From the NCBI GenBank assembly GCA_035369865.1, contig DAOOVG010000012.1:1-34123 (forward strand): a DNA stretch of 34,123 nt. The letters run 5' to 3'. A program made the translations under genes and the position numbers. This DNA comes from MVYY01 sp035369865 (GTDB lineage Bacteria; Bacteroidota; Bacteroidia; Bacteroidales; Paludibacteraceae). How positions within the stretch are numbered: position 1 is the stretch's first letter; every line of letters starts with the position of its first letter. The notes under the pieces are model-generated. The model made no database searches, was not told the origin of the DNA, and was given only the letters and a program-made list of their open reading frames with translations. This document shows, in pieces, positions 24,954-34,029 of this stretch.

Positions 24954-25571
24954 ATGCCTGTCCTTTTATCATTGGCATATTTAGCACCTGTTGAATATTA
25001 CAAAGTGTTAGCAAATAGTTCAGAAATTTTTATTGAAAAAGAGGAAAATTATATCAAACAAACCTATCGGAATCGTTGTAAAATTCTTACTGCCAATGGG
25101 GTGTTGGACTTGATTATTCCTGTGGAGAAATCGGAAGGAAACAAGCCGTCTATCAAGGATGTTAAAATTTCTATTCATTCTGATTGGCAAAAACAACATT
25201 GGCGAGCGATTGTTTCTGCCTATTCTTCAAGTCCTTTTTTTGAATATTATGAAGATGATTTATATCCTTTTTTTGAAAAAAAATGGTTATTTTTGTGGGA
25301 TTTCAATCAAGAAATTCAAAATAAAATTATTGAACTTTTTGATTTGGAAACTCAAATAAATTTTACGGAAAAATTTGAACCATTTCCCGCCGACAAAAGG
25401 ATTGATTTGAGAGAAGAATTTCATCCCAAGAGACAATCGAAAATTGAATATTCTCCCTATTATCAAGTATTCAGGGAAAAATTTGGATTTGTTAAAGGTT
25501 TGAGCGTGATTGATTTGCTCTTTAACATGGGTAATGAAAGTCAATTTATTTTATCTGAGAAGTACTTTTAA
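24954..25571 (+). CDS. WbqC-like family protein
   Basis: A 205-residue protein of the WbqC-like family, whose members occur in polysaccharide gene sets and elsewhere and have no firmly assigned reaction. Family hallmarks are LLSLAYLAPVEYY at the very start, NYIKQTYRNRCKILTANG, and WRAIVSAYSSSPFFEYYEDD, followed by a PFFEKKW helix. I chose the ATG at 24954 because homologues I recall begin directly with the LLS-AYLAPV strand. The frame stays open upstream: an ATG at 24858 overlapping lepB by 14 bases would give 237 residues with an unremarkable hydrophilic extension. Its place after dapB-lepB matches other Bacteroidales and suggests a conserved operon rather than a glycan locus. Confidence 0.8.
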   Translation: MPVLLSLAYLAPVEYYKVLANSSEIFIEKEENYIKQTYRNRCKILTANGVLDLIIPVEKSEGNKPSIKDVKISIHSDWQKQHWRAIVSAYSSSPFFEYYEDDLYPFFEKKWLFLWDFNQEIQNKIIELFDLETQINFTEKFEPFPADKRIDLREEFHPKRQSKIEYSPYYQVFREKFGFVKGLSVIDLLFNMGNESQFILSEKYF

Positions 25572-25627
25572 TTGAAAATACTAACAAATTATTATAACTA
25601 ACAACATTATAAAATATTTCAAACAAA

Positions 25628-26644
25628 ATGGAAATTGATTGGAACAATTTAGGGTTCGGCTATATTAAAACCGATTACAATCTTCGATGTACTTATAAAG
25701 ATGGCAAATGGAGTGATTTTGAAGTACATAATGATGAGTATTTAACATTGCACATGGCATCTACTTGTCTTCATTATGGACAAGAAGTTTTTGAAGGGTT
25801 AAAAGCTTTCCGAGGGAAAGATGGAAAAATTCGTATTTTCCGCATGGACGAAAATGCCAAACGAATGCAATCGAGTTGTGCAGGTATCGTAATGGCACAA
25901 TTACCGGTTGAAAAATTTGAAGAAGCAGTATTGAAAGTTGTGAAATTGAATGAACGTTTTGTGCCTCCTTATGAATCAGGAGCCTCGTTATATATACGTC
26001 CGTTTATGATTGGAACAAGTGCCCAAGTTGGTGTGAAACCTGCCAGAGAATATCAATTCATCATTTTTGTGACGCCAGTAGGAGCCTATTTTAAAGGTGG
26101 TTTTAAGGCTACTCCGTTCGTTATTTTCCGCGAATATGATAGAGCAGCTCCACACGGGACAGGAACTTATAAGGTGGGCGGCAATTACGCTGCGAGCTTG
26201 GTACCCGACGAAAAAGCTCATGCAATGGGTTATTCAGCAGTGTTTTACTTAGACCCAAAAGAAAAAAAATATATCGACGAATGTGGAGCAGCAAATTTCT
26301 TTGGAATAAAAAACAATACTTACATCACACCAAAGTCCACTTCTATATTGCCTTCTGTTACTAATAAAAGTTTAATGGTTTTGGCTCGTGATATGGGAAT
26401 GAAAGTAGAACAACGTCCCGTACCACTTGAAGAATTAAGTACTTTTGAAGAAGCTGGAGCTTGTGGAACAGCAGCAGTAATTAGTCCGATTCAGAGAATT
26501 GACGATATCGAAGAAAATAAATCATATATATTTTCACCTGATGGGAAACCAGGTGTAATTTGCGAAAAACTTTACAATAAAATTCGTGCTATTCAATATG
26601 GCGATGAACCGGATATATATGGTTGGACGACTATTGTAGAATGA
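25628..26644 (+). CDS. ilvE: Branched-chain amino acid aminotransferase
   Basis: PLP-dependent fold-IV transaminase for the last step of leucine, isoleucine and valine synthesis. The 338 residues match the eukaryote-like BCAT type common in Bacteroidota. The Schiff-base Lys182 is in GTGTYKVGGNYAAS, and the PLP-phosphate and substrate regions LHYGQEVFEGLKAFRG (48-63) and YIDECGAANFFGI are intact. TPKSTSILPSVTN and EAGACGTAAVISPI complete the family pattern. It starts 56 bases after the WbqC-like gene and is closed by a strong terminator. Confidence 0.95.
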   Translation: MEIDWNNLGFGYIKTDYNLRCTYKDGKWSDFEVHNDEYLTLHMASTCLHYGQEVFEGLKAFRGKDGKIRIFRMDENAKRMQSSCAGIVMAQLPVEKFEEAVLKVVKLNERFVPPYESGASLYIRPFMIGTSAQVGVKPAREYQFIIFVTPVGAYFKGGFKATPFVIFREYDRAAPHGTGTYKVGGNYAASLVPDEKAHAMGYSAVFYLDPKEKKYIDECGAANFFGIKNNTYITPKSTSILPSVTNKSLMVLARDMGMKVEQRPVPLEELSTFEEAGACGTAAVISPIQRIDDIEENKSYIFSPDGKPGVICEKLYNKIRAIQYGDEPDIYGWTTIVE

Positions 26645-26661
26645 TTTCAACTTTTGTAATT

Positions 26662-26704
26662 GCCAATGCTTTCATTTTTCTAACTATTAAGCATTGGCTT
26701 TTTT
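26662..26704 (+). terminator. Intrinsic terminator after ilvE
   Basis: Perfect 10-bp arms GCCAATGCTT (26662-26671) and AAGCATTGGC (26689-26698) with a 17-base loop, followed by six T and a T-rich tail. It begins 18 bases after the ilvE stop and separates ilvE from the peptidase gene. Confidence 0.9.
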
Positions 26705-26784
26705 ATTTTCTTTTAAATTTTATTATTTTTAGCACATGGTAACCCATTTTGATTCCTGAAATCTCATTAAATATTTTATCAATT

Positions 26785-28908
26785 ATGAAACGATTCATTA
26801 TTTTCACACTTTTATTTTGTTCGCTGATTGTTGCAAAAGCCGATGAAGGCATGTGGATGCTTCCTCTCATTGAAAAACTCAATATCAACAAGATGCATGA
26901 AATGGGATGCACACTTTCACCCAAAGATATTTACAATAGCGACAGTATCAGTTTAAAAGATGCGGTGATCATTTTTGGTAATGGCTGTACCGGTGTAATG
27001 GTTTCTGCTGATGGATTGGTGCTTACTAATCATCATTGTGGATTTGATGCCATACAACAGCATAGTACCATAGAGCATAATTATTTAAAAAATGGTTTTA
27101 CTGCAGAAAAATTGGAAGATGAAATTCCGGTATCAGGTCTCACAGTTACATTTTTGGTAAGAATTGAAGATGTTACCAACAATATTTTATCTCAAATTCC
27201 CGATTCTTTAATCGGTGTAAGCCGTGAAGATAAAATTTCAATTATTTCTGATAGCCTTTCTCAAGTAGCGATAAAAGATACTCCTTATACAGCAAAAGTT
27301 CTTCCTTTTTTTAATGGGAATCAGTTTTATCTTTTTGTTTATGAGAAGTTTGAAGATGTTCGTTTGGCCTTTGCACCTCCAAGTTCAATAGGAAAATTCG
27401 GTGGCGATACCGATAATTGGATGTGGCCTCGTCACACAGGCGATTTTTCTGTTTTCAGGGTTTATTGTTCACCTGACGGCAAACCTGCTCCTTATTCTAC
27501 GGATAATGTTCCTTATTCACCCAAACGCTTTATCCCTATTTCCAACAAAGGATATAAAGAAGATGACTTTACTATGATTCTGGGCAATCCTGGCTCTACC
27601 AGCCGTTATTTGTCTTCTTTTGGAATTGACTATCGAATGAAAGTGCTTAATCAAGCTCGTATTGATGTACGTGGAATCAAACAAGATATTTGGCGTAGCT
27701 TTATGAACAGCAATGAAGCTATTCAAATTGCTTATGCCAATAAATATGCTTCCAGTTCTAATTATTGGAAAAACAGTATTGGGATGAATCAAGCCATTGT
27801 AAAATTGAAAGTCATGGAAAGGAAAAAAGCAGAAGAAGCCCAATTTACTGAATGGATAAAAACTTCGCCTGAAAGAGAGAAAAAATACAAAAATGTTTTG
27901 CTTTCACTGGAAGAAGGATATGCAAAAATGTATCCTTATGGTAAAGCTTTGATTTATATGAATGAATCGTTAATGAATGGAGTTGAATTACCGAGAATAG
28001 CTGAAAAGGTACAACAATGGCATAATTTCAATTTTTCCAATGACGAGATATTAAAAAAAGCTGAAAATCTTTACAAGAATTATTATCCAGAAGTTGATCA
28101 AAAAGTTTTTGTTGCCATGTTGAAAGTTTATAAAAAGTCAGTTGATGCCGATGCTCTTCCTGAAATTTATGAAGTAATCCAGAAAAAATTTAAGGGAGAG
28201 GAAGAAAAATACGTGCAATATCTTTTTGATAAATCCAGTTTTACAACCTATGAGAAATTGAAAAAGGCTTTGTTGAATAATAAAATAGATTTTAAAAATG
28301 ATCCTGCTTTAGTTTTTTCTTCTGTTGTTAAACAAACATATAATAACATTAATTTAAAACTATCTTTTATCAATGATCAAATAAAGGAAGCCGAAAAAAA
28401 TTATATGGCTGGATTAATGGAAAAAGCTCAAGAAGAAGGTAAACAACTTTATCCCGATGCTAATTTTACGATGAGAATGACTTATGGAAAAGTAGCCGGT
28501 TATGTTCCGGCTGATGCCGTAACCTATCGTTATTATACAACTACTAAAGGTATTTTAGAAAAAGAAAATCCCAGTAATGAAGAATTTATTGTTCCTTCTT
28601 CTTTAAAAAAAGCTATTGAGAACAAAAATTTTGGAAATTATGCAGATAAAAACACAGGTGAAATGCAAGTAAATTTTATTACTAACAATGACATTACTGG
28701 TGGAAATTCAGGAAGTCCTATATTTAATGCAAAGGGCGAATTAATAGGTTTGGCTTTTGACGGAAATTGGGAATCGTTGAGTGGTGATATTATTTTTGAA
28801 CCTGATTTGCAGCGAACTATTGGTGTAGATATCCGTTATGTGCTTTTTGTAATGGACAAAATAGGTAATGCCGAGCGATTATTGAAAGAATTAAATATTT
28901 GTAATTGA
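26785..28908 (+). CDS. S46 family dipeptidyl-peptidase, DPP7-type
   Basis: Exported serine exopeptidase that removes dipeptides from peptide N-termini. From the ATG at 26785 it has 707 residues with a signal peptide of about 19 residues ending VAKA. The chymotrypsin-like N-terminal half has VLTNHHCGFD (His83/84), and the C-terminal half has the nucleophile Ser642 in GGNSGSPIF. Eighteen residues after the serine, in LAFDGNWE, is Gly660; this position is Arg in the acidic-residue-specific DPP11 and Gly in DPP7, so preference for hydrophobic residues is inferred. An upstream TTG (26749) is rejected because the ATG places the signal peptide at the start. It lies 81 bases after the ilvE terminator. 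DPPs support peptide-based nutrition in Bacteroidales. Confidence 0.92.
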   Translation: MKRFIIFTLLFCSLIVAKADEGMWMLPLIEKLNINKMHEMGCTLSPKDIYNSDSISLKDAVIIFGNGCTGVMVSADGLVLTNHHCGFDAIQQHSTIEHNYLKNGFTAEKLEDEIPVSGLTVTFLVRIEDVTNNILSQIPDSLIGVSREDKISIISDSLSQVAIKDTPYTAKVLPFFNGNQFYLFVYEKFEDVRLAFAPPSSIGKFGGDTDNWMWPRHTGDFSVFRVYCSPDGKPAPYSTDNVPYSPKRFIPISNKGYKEDDFTMILGNPGSTSRYLSSFGIDYRMKVLNQARIDVRGIKQDIWRSFMNSNEAIQIAYANKYASSSNYWKNSIGMNQAIVKLKVMERKKAEEAQFTEWIKTSPEREKKYKNVLLSLEEGYAKMYPYGKALIYMNESLMNGVELPRIAEKVQQWHNFNFSNDEILKKAENLYKNYYPEVDQKVFVAMLKVYKKSVDADALPEIYEVIQKKFKGEEEKYVQYLFDKSSFTTYEKLKKALLNNKIDFKNDPALVFSSVVKQTYNNINLKLSFINDQIKEAEKNYMAGLMEKAQEEGKQLYPDANFTMRMTYGKVAGYVPADAVTYRYYTTTKGILEKENPSNEEFIVPSSLKKAIENKNFGNYADKNTGEMQVNFITNNDITGGNSGSPIFNAKGELIGLAFDGNWESLSGDIIFEPDLQRTIGVDIRYVLFVMDKIGNAERLLKELNICN

Positions 28909-28975
28909 GAGGAACTTTTTAGATTCACTGTTTGTTGAATTTTAGTGTTTTAAAACAAAATTGTTCTTTAATTTT

Positions 28976-29005
28976 TTTGAAAGCAAATTGTGAAGTGTCA
29001 ATTTG
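28976..29005 (+). promoter_or_regulatory. Candidate promoter for the DUF389 gene
   Basis: TTTG (28976-28979), 18 bases, then TCAATTTG (28998-29005), one mismatch from TAnnTTTG. The ATG at 29048 is 43 bases on. An upstream TTG frame start at 29003 lies inside this element. Confidence 0.4.
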
Positions 29006-29047
29006 TTTAGAAATGTAACTTGGTTTATATGTTTAAATCTTAAAGTT

Positions 29048-30433
29048 ATGGAAAATAAAGAAAAGAAAAATTTACAGAAATACTGGCAAAAAATTTATCA
29101 GAAGATAAGAGATATTACCAATCTTCATGAAGATACTAATATTGAGACTACTCTTGAATCTATAAAAAAAGATGTAGAATTCAAAGGTGCAAATGTCTGG
29201 ATTTTGTTTTTTGCTGTGATTGTTTGTTCAGTAGGATTAAATATTAATTCAACAGCAGTGATTATTGGTGCTATGTTAATTTCTCCTTTGATGGGACCTA
29301 TTAATGGAGTTGGATTAGCAGTTGGTATTAATGATGCAGAATTATTGCGAAGTTCACTAAAAAATTTATTAATTATGATTTTAGTAGGGCTTTTAGCTTC
29401 TACTTTTTATTTTCTTATTACTCCATTGAGTGATGCTCAATCAGAATTGTTGGCAAGAACACGTCCAACGATTTTCGATGTACTCATAGCTTTTTTTGGT
29501 GGTTTGGCTGGAATTGTAGCAGCTTCACGCAAAGAAGGTAAAATCACAGTAATAGCCGGTGTCGCCATTGCTACTGCACTTATGCCACCTTTGTGTACAG
29601 CAGGTTTTGGATTGGCAACAGGGCAAATGAAATATTTCTGGGGAGCTTTTTATTTGCTTTTCCTGAATTCTTTTTTTATTGCTTTAGCTACCCTTTTAAT
29701 GGTGCGTTATTTACATTTTCCCGTGAAACATTTTGTGAATCCAGCAAAAGGGAAAGTAGTTCGACGTACTATTACCTTATTTTCTATTTTGGTGATTATA
29801 CCAAGTGTTTTTCTCGCATGGAATATAATCAAAGAAAGTCGATTTAATACAAATGCTATTCGCTATGTTCAAGCCATGCAAAAGCTTGATTTATTTACTG
29901 AAACTGAAATTATTAATGTAAATCGAGAATATTCTTCAAAAGGAGGGAAAATTTATCTTTCTTTGATTGGTAAACCATTGAATGAAAGACAAATACAATT
30001 TCTTCAAAATCAATTAGCAGAATATGGGTTAAAAGGAGTTCAATTGAGCATTAAACAAACAACTGGTACTTTGGATATTGGAGCTCAAACCGCTTTTATT
30101 ACAAATTTATTAGATAAAAAAGATGCTGAACTTCATAAAAAAGATTCTTTGATTCAGGCTCTCAATGCAGAATTGTTAAAAATAAAAAATTCAGGAATAG
30201 ATGAAATACAAATAGCACGTGAAGTAAAAGTGCAATTTCCTGAAATAGAGAAAATTTCTTTTTCTCATTCAATTTTTACTGATGTACACACCCTTTCTCA
30301 AGATACTGTCGCCACTGTTTATCTTATATGGAAAGAGAATCCTGAGAACAATGAACTAATCAAAAAATTAGAAGAATGGTTAAAAGTTCGGCTCAATTGG
30401 GAAAAAATGAAAGTAATAGAAATAAATGAATAA
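29048..30433 (+). CDS. DUF389 (TIGR00341) membrane protein
   Basis: A 461-residue inner-membrane protein of the DUF389 family, function unknown. From the ATG at 29048, a basic cytoplasmic N-terminus leads into about six to seven hydrophobic segments (about 50-62, 68-94, 104-126, 143-160, 166-190, 196-219 and 243-261). The signature region INSTAVIIGAMLISPLMGPI (67-86) and IATALMPPLCTAG (174-186) identify the family. The C-terminal 190 residues are soluble, with a BON-like segment (about 285-345) and a charged coiled coil (about 365-390). The combination suggests a transporter or sensor with a soluble tail, but no substrate can be named. Confidence 0.85.
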   Translation: MENKEKKNLQKYWQKIYQKIRDITNLHEDTNIETTLESIKKDVEFKGANVWILFFAVIVCSVGLNINSTAVIIGAMLISPLMGPINGVGLAVGINDAELLRSSLKNLLIMILVGLLASTFYFLITPLSDAQSELLARTRPTIFDVLIAFFGGLAGIVAASRKEGKITVIAGVAIATALMPPLCTAGFGLATGQMKYFWGAFYLLFLNSFFIALATLLMVRYLHFPVKHFVNPAKGKVVRRTITLFSILVIIPSVFLAWNIIKESRFNTNAIRYVQAMQKLDLFTETEIINVNREYSSKGGKIYLSLIGKPLNERQIQFLQNQLAEYGLKGVQLSIKQTTGTLDIGAQTAFITNLLDKKDAELHKKDSLIQALNAELLKIKNSGIDEIQIAREVKVQFPEIEKISFSHSIFTDVHTLSQDTVATVYLIWKENPENNELIKKLEEWLKVRLNWEKMKVIEINE

Positions 30434-31390
30434 CTTTTTTGAAAATAGTTCGTTAAGTTTTTAATCGCATATGGTTCCATATAATGAAAAGTTCTTTGAC
30501 ATTTTGGCTATTTTTAAGCAAGTTAGGATTTACAGCAAACATTGAAAAAAATCTTTCAAGCAATAAAGCATTGTGATGGATGATTTTAATGTTTTTCAAG
30601 AAAAAATCTGTCTTTGTTCTTTAGGTAGAGCATACCAGTGAACAATTTTAGCAGTATAGACTGCTGTTAAAGAAATATTGAAGTAAAAATTAAGTATGTT
30701 TTCATTTCTGGTCTGACAAGAAGTCAAAGCAGTGTACCCATTTTACCAGCATTAAGTTGAAGCCAAGAGTTCAAACTGACGATGGTAATGCTGTTTTTCA
30801 TATTTTCCTATAATGGGATAACTGTAAAAAATTAATTTTCACGTGAATACTTAAAATAAGCCAAAGAACGTTTTTTATAAAATCTTTACGTCATTTTATT
30901 CTATGACTTTAACGAGAAAAACAATTTTCATAAAATTGAACTGTATACTATTTTTAAGTGAATCTTGAAAATCATTACTTTATTTTTGATTATCTATAAA
31001 GGTGCTAATTCTCCATAATTTACTAAAATATTATTTTAACGAGAATCATGCCTTTATTATATTGTTTATCAATTGTTTACATTAAAATTGAACAAAATAT
31101 TATGGAACAGTAAAAACTTTTATTATTGAACAAGTGGGAAGTAATTTAAAGAAACCTTATTTTTCAAAAAACCTTAAAACTTATAACAAACAAATTAATC
31201 AAACCTTATTACCTTATTAAAAACAAAATAAAGATATTTTGAACCAAATAATCAACCTAACTAAATGAAGCCGACTTCAAATAGATACACAAATAAAACA
31301 CATATACTTTTAAGTAGAAAGACAATTTTTTTAACTTCTTATCTTTTTTCAAAATACTGATATGGTTTAACTTAATAAAATTATTTAGAG
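30434..31390. other. Long noncoding gap with a transposase relic
   Basis: This 957-base gap holds the remnant described at 30454-30820. The part from about 30830 to 31390 is very AT-rich, without a credible frame, hairpin terminator or clear promoter; the sequence before the DUF4837 ATG has no good TAnnTTTG. Confidence 0.5.
30454..30820 (-). pseudogene. Decayed DDE transposase, C-terminal remnant
   Basis: On the minus strand the broken frames read, in order, YHRQFELL, YTALTSCQTRNENILNFYFN, ISLTAVYTAKIVHW, YALPKEQRQIFS, then after a frameshift near 30600, NIKIIHHNALLLERFFSMFA and VNPNLLKNSQNVKELFII to a TAA at 30454. The pattern FQ-EFL-RD, CQ-R-EN, FN-SLTA, HN-LLL-RFFS-F--NPN matches the C-terminus of an IS4-type DDE transposase family I recall from Bacteroidales. 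There are at least two in-frame stops and one frameshift. No N-terminal part or terminal inverted repeats are visible, so it is dead. The family assignment is from memory. Confidence 0.6.
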
Positions 31391-32419
31391 ATGAAAAATA
31401 AAATTTTTATATTATTATTGCCTGTTTTCTTCTCATTGGGCTGCCAGAAAACAAAAACTTCTCTACCCGTAGCCACAGGAATGATGTTTGAAGTAATGGT
31501 AGTGATGGATGAGCCAGCATGGTCTTCTTTACCAGGAAACACTTTACGTGAAACATTAGATCAGCCAATGGAAGCTTTGCCTCAACCTGAACCCATTATC
31601 GATATGCATCATTGCCAACATCAGGAATTCTCAAACATGTATAAATCGTCTCGGAATATTTTAATTACCGAGATTTCTGAAAAACATGTACAACCAAAAG
31701 TAATTTATACAAAAGACAAATGGGCTTCTCCTCAAGCTATTGTTCAGATTACAGCTCCAAATGATAGTTCTTTTGCAAATACTGTTCGTCAATATGGCAA
31801 TAAAATTTTAGATTACTACGTCATTACAGAACGTGAACGTTTTATTGAATTTAATAAAAATCATTTGAATGTGAAAGCAAAAACAGAAATAGAACAAATG
31901 TTTGGCATCCAGATTGATGTTCCTAGTTTTCTGACCAAATCTACCAAGAAAAAAGATTTTTATTGGCTGACCAATGATAATCCTAAAATTCGTCAAGATT
32001 TAGTCATTTATTCTTACCCTTATACCGATAAAAATACTTTTACCAAAGAATATCTTTTAGCAAAACGTGATACTGTAATGAAAGCCAATATACCAGGAGA
32101 AATTCAAGGTTCTTATATGGGGACAGAATATAAAAATTATCCACCAATTTTTAGAGAAATTTGGGTGAATGGAGGTTATTGTGCTGAAATTAAAGGACTT
32201 TGGAAAATGATAAATGGTGCAGCTATGGGTGGTCCTTTTTACAGCCATACTCGTTTAGATGAAATTAATCAAAAAATAATAACAGTAGAAGGATTTGTAT
32301 TTGCACCAGGAGAAAAGAAACGAAATGCTATTCGCCAGTTGGAAGCAGTTATTTATACTACCAAACTTCCACAGGAAATTAATGCATTAAAAGAAGTTTC
32401 TGTTACACCAAAAAAATAA
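31391..32419 (+). CDS. DUF4837 family lipoprotein
   Basis: A 342-residue lipoprotein with lipobox FFSLGC, giving a lipidated Cys18. The body matches the Bacteroidota DUF4837 family: FEVMVVMDEPAWSS (about 33-46), SRNILITEIS, YTKDKWASPQAIVQI, LVIYSYPYTDKNTFTKEYL, RDTVMKANIPGEIQGSYMGT, and near the end GGPFYSHTRLDE and VEGFVFAPGEKKRNAIRQLE. The function is unknown; its conserved SYPYTDKNTF core is soluble and probably periplasmic. The gene is followed 25 bases later by pdxA, so co-transcription is likely. Confidence 0.85.
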   Translation: MKNKIFILLLPVFFSLGCQKTKTSLPVATGMMFEVMVVMDEPAWSSLPGNTLRETLDQPMEALPQPEPIIDMHHCQHQEFSNMYKSSRNILITEISEKHVQPKVIYTKDKWASPQAIVQITAPNDSSFANTVRQYGNKILDYYVITERERFIEFNKNHLNVKAKTEIEQMFGIQIDVPSFLTKSTKKKDFYWLTNDNPKIRQDLVIYSYPYTDKNTFTKEYLLAKRDTVMKANIPGEIQGSYMGTEYKNYPPIFREIWVNGGYCAEIKGLWKMINGAAMGGPFYSHTRLDEINQKIITVEGFVFAPGEKKRNAIRQLEAVIYTTKLPQEINALKEVSVTPKK

Positions 32420-32444
32420 GTTGAAAAAATATAATGAAAAGATA

Positions 32445-33515
32445 ATGGATAAAATAATTATTGGAATTACACAAGGAGATATTAATGGAATTGGTTATGA
32501 AGTGATTTTAAAATCTTTATCTGATGCTGCTATTTTTGATTTATTAACTCCTGTCATTTACGGTTCTTCAAAAATAGCAGCATATCATAGAAAAGTTTTA
32601 AATATTCAAAACTTGAGTTTTAATAATATCAATTCAGTAGAAGAAGCAAATCCCAAACGAATTAATATTATAAATTGTACATCCGATGAAGTCAAAGTAG
32701 AATTAGGTCAACCTACGGCTGAGAGTGGAAAAGCTGCATTGGATGCTTTGGAACGAGCTTGTTCTGATCTGGGAAAAGGTTTAATCCATGCTTTGGTAAC
32801 AGCTCCTATCAATAAAAAAAATATCCAATCAGAAAAATTTCATTTCCCTGGACATACTGAATATTTAGCTGAAAAATTTAGTAAAAATAAAGCACCGTTA
32901 ATGATGCTTATTAATGATTTTATGCGGATAGCTGTCGTAACAGGACATATCCCCTTGCAGAAAGTTGCTTCAACATTGACAACAGATTTGATTCTTGAAA
33001 AGATAGAAACGCTCAATGATTCGTTGAAGGAAGATTTTTTAATTGTTCGTCCACGTATTGCTGTACTAGGACTCAATCCTCATGCAGGCGATGAAGGCGT
33101 AATTGGCAACGAAGAAGAACAAGTAATTATTCCAGCATTGAAAGCAGCCAGCGAAAAAGGAATTATTTGTTTGGGACCTTATCCTGCTGATGGTTTTTTT
33201 GGTTCAGGAAATTTTTCAAATTTTGATGGTGTTTTAGCAATGTATCATGATCAAGGGCTCATTCCATTCAAAACTCTTTCAATGGAAAGTGGCGTAAACT
33301 TTACAGCCGGTTTGTCCATTGTACGAACTTCGCCTGCTCATGGAACAGCGTATGACATAGCTGGAAAAAATTTGGCGTCAGAAAATTCTTTCAGAGAAGC
33401 TTTGTATATGGCTTGCGATATTTATAAAAACAGAAAATGGAATAAGGAAATCCGTTCTAATCCTTTAAAAGTAACTCCAAAATCTGAAAATGAAACAAAC
33501 ATTCAGGTTGAATAA
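32445..33515 (+). CDS. pdxA: 4-hydroxythreonine-4-phosphate dehydrogenase
   Basis: NAD-dependent oxidation and decarboxylation of 4-phosphohydroxythreonine in the DXP-dependent pyridoxal 5'-phosphate pathway. From the ATG at 32445 the protein has 356 residues and begins IIIGITQGDINGIGYE, the usual GDPxGIG-type N-terminus but with N in place of P. The metal-ligand histidines lie in FPGHTEYLA, GLNPHAGD and AMYHDQGLIPFK; SPAHGTAYDIAGK is the C-terminal family motif. An in-frame TTG at 32421 is rejected because the ATG gives the canonical N-terminus. It supplies the cofactor of TrpB and IlvE. The next gene, ogt, starts two bases after its stop. Confidence 0.95.
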   Translation: MDKIIIGITQGDINGIGYEVILKSLSDAAIFDLLTPVIYGSSKIAAYHRKVLNIQNLSFNNINSVEEANPKRINIINCTSDEVKVELGQPTAESGKAALDALERACSDLGKGLIHALVTAPINKKNIQSEKFHFPGHTEYLAEKFSKNKAPLMMLINDFMRIAVVTGHIPLQKVASTLTTDLILEKIETLNDSLKEDFLIVRPRIAVLGLNPHAGDEGVIGNEEEQVIIPALKAASEKGIICLGPYPADGFFGSGNFSNFDGVLAMYHDQGLIPFKTLSMESGVNFTAGLSIVRTSPAHGTAYDIAGKNLASENSFREALYMACDIYKNRKWNKEIRSNPLKVTPKSENETNIQVE

Positions 33516-33517
33516 CC

Positions 33518-34021
33518 ATGTTGAAAAAAGATCGGCAAAATAAAATTTTTTTTGGATGTGCCTCATCTCTTTTTGGGGAGTGCTGCATTATTTTTAACAG
33601 ACAAAATATTTTGCGACTTTTTTTCACCGACGATAGAGAAAAAACACTCCAATATTTTGAGCAATTAGCTAAAGAAAGGAATTTGAAAAGAAACGATGAA
33701 AAAGTAAAAGAACTGATTCATCAAATTTTTATAGAAAGAAAAATATTCCCATTAGAAATAAAAGGAACAGTTTTCCAGTTATCTGTCTGGAAAACTTTAC
33801 AAACCATACCTTTTGGCGAAACAACCACTTACAAAGTTATTGCTGAGGCAATTGGTCGTCCTAATGCAATACGAGCTGTAGGAAATGCTGTAGGAGCAAA
33901 TCCTATAGCTTTTTTAATTCCCTGCCATCGGGTGATTCGCAGCAATGGACAATTAGGTGGCTACCGCTGGGGCATCGAACGAAAGCGAAAAATGCTGGAA
34001 TGGGAAAAGGAGCAAGTTTAA
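33518..34021 (+). CDS. ogt: Methylated-DNA-[protein]-cysteine S-methyltransferase
   Basis: Suicide repair protein that takes the alkyl group from O6-alkylguanine onto its own cysteine. The 167 residues have an N-terminal ribonuclease-H-like part and the C-terminal DNA-binding domain (about 88-167). The acceptor Cys136 is in IPCHRVIRSNGQLGGYRWG, and the helix-turn-helix Arg region RPNAIRAVGNAVGANP is intact. It lacks the AraC-type N-terminal domain of Ada. The ATG is two bases after the pdxA stop, indicating translational coupling or at least one transcript. It converges on the partial hydrolase gene at the window edge. Confidence 0.94.
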   Translation: MLKKDRQNKIFFGCASSLFGECCIIFNRQNILRLFFTDDREKTLQYFEQLAKERNLKRNDEKVKELIHQIFIERKIFPLEIKGTVFQLSVWKTLQTIPFGETTTYKVIAEAIGRPNAIRAVGNAVGANPIAFLIPCHRVIRSNGQLGGYRWGIERKRKMLEWEKEQV

Positions 34022-34029
34022 AAATAAAT

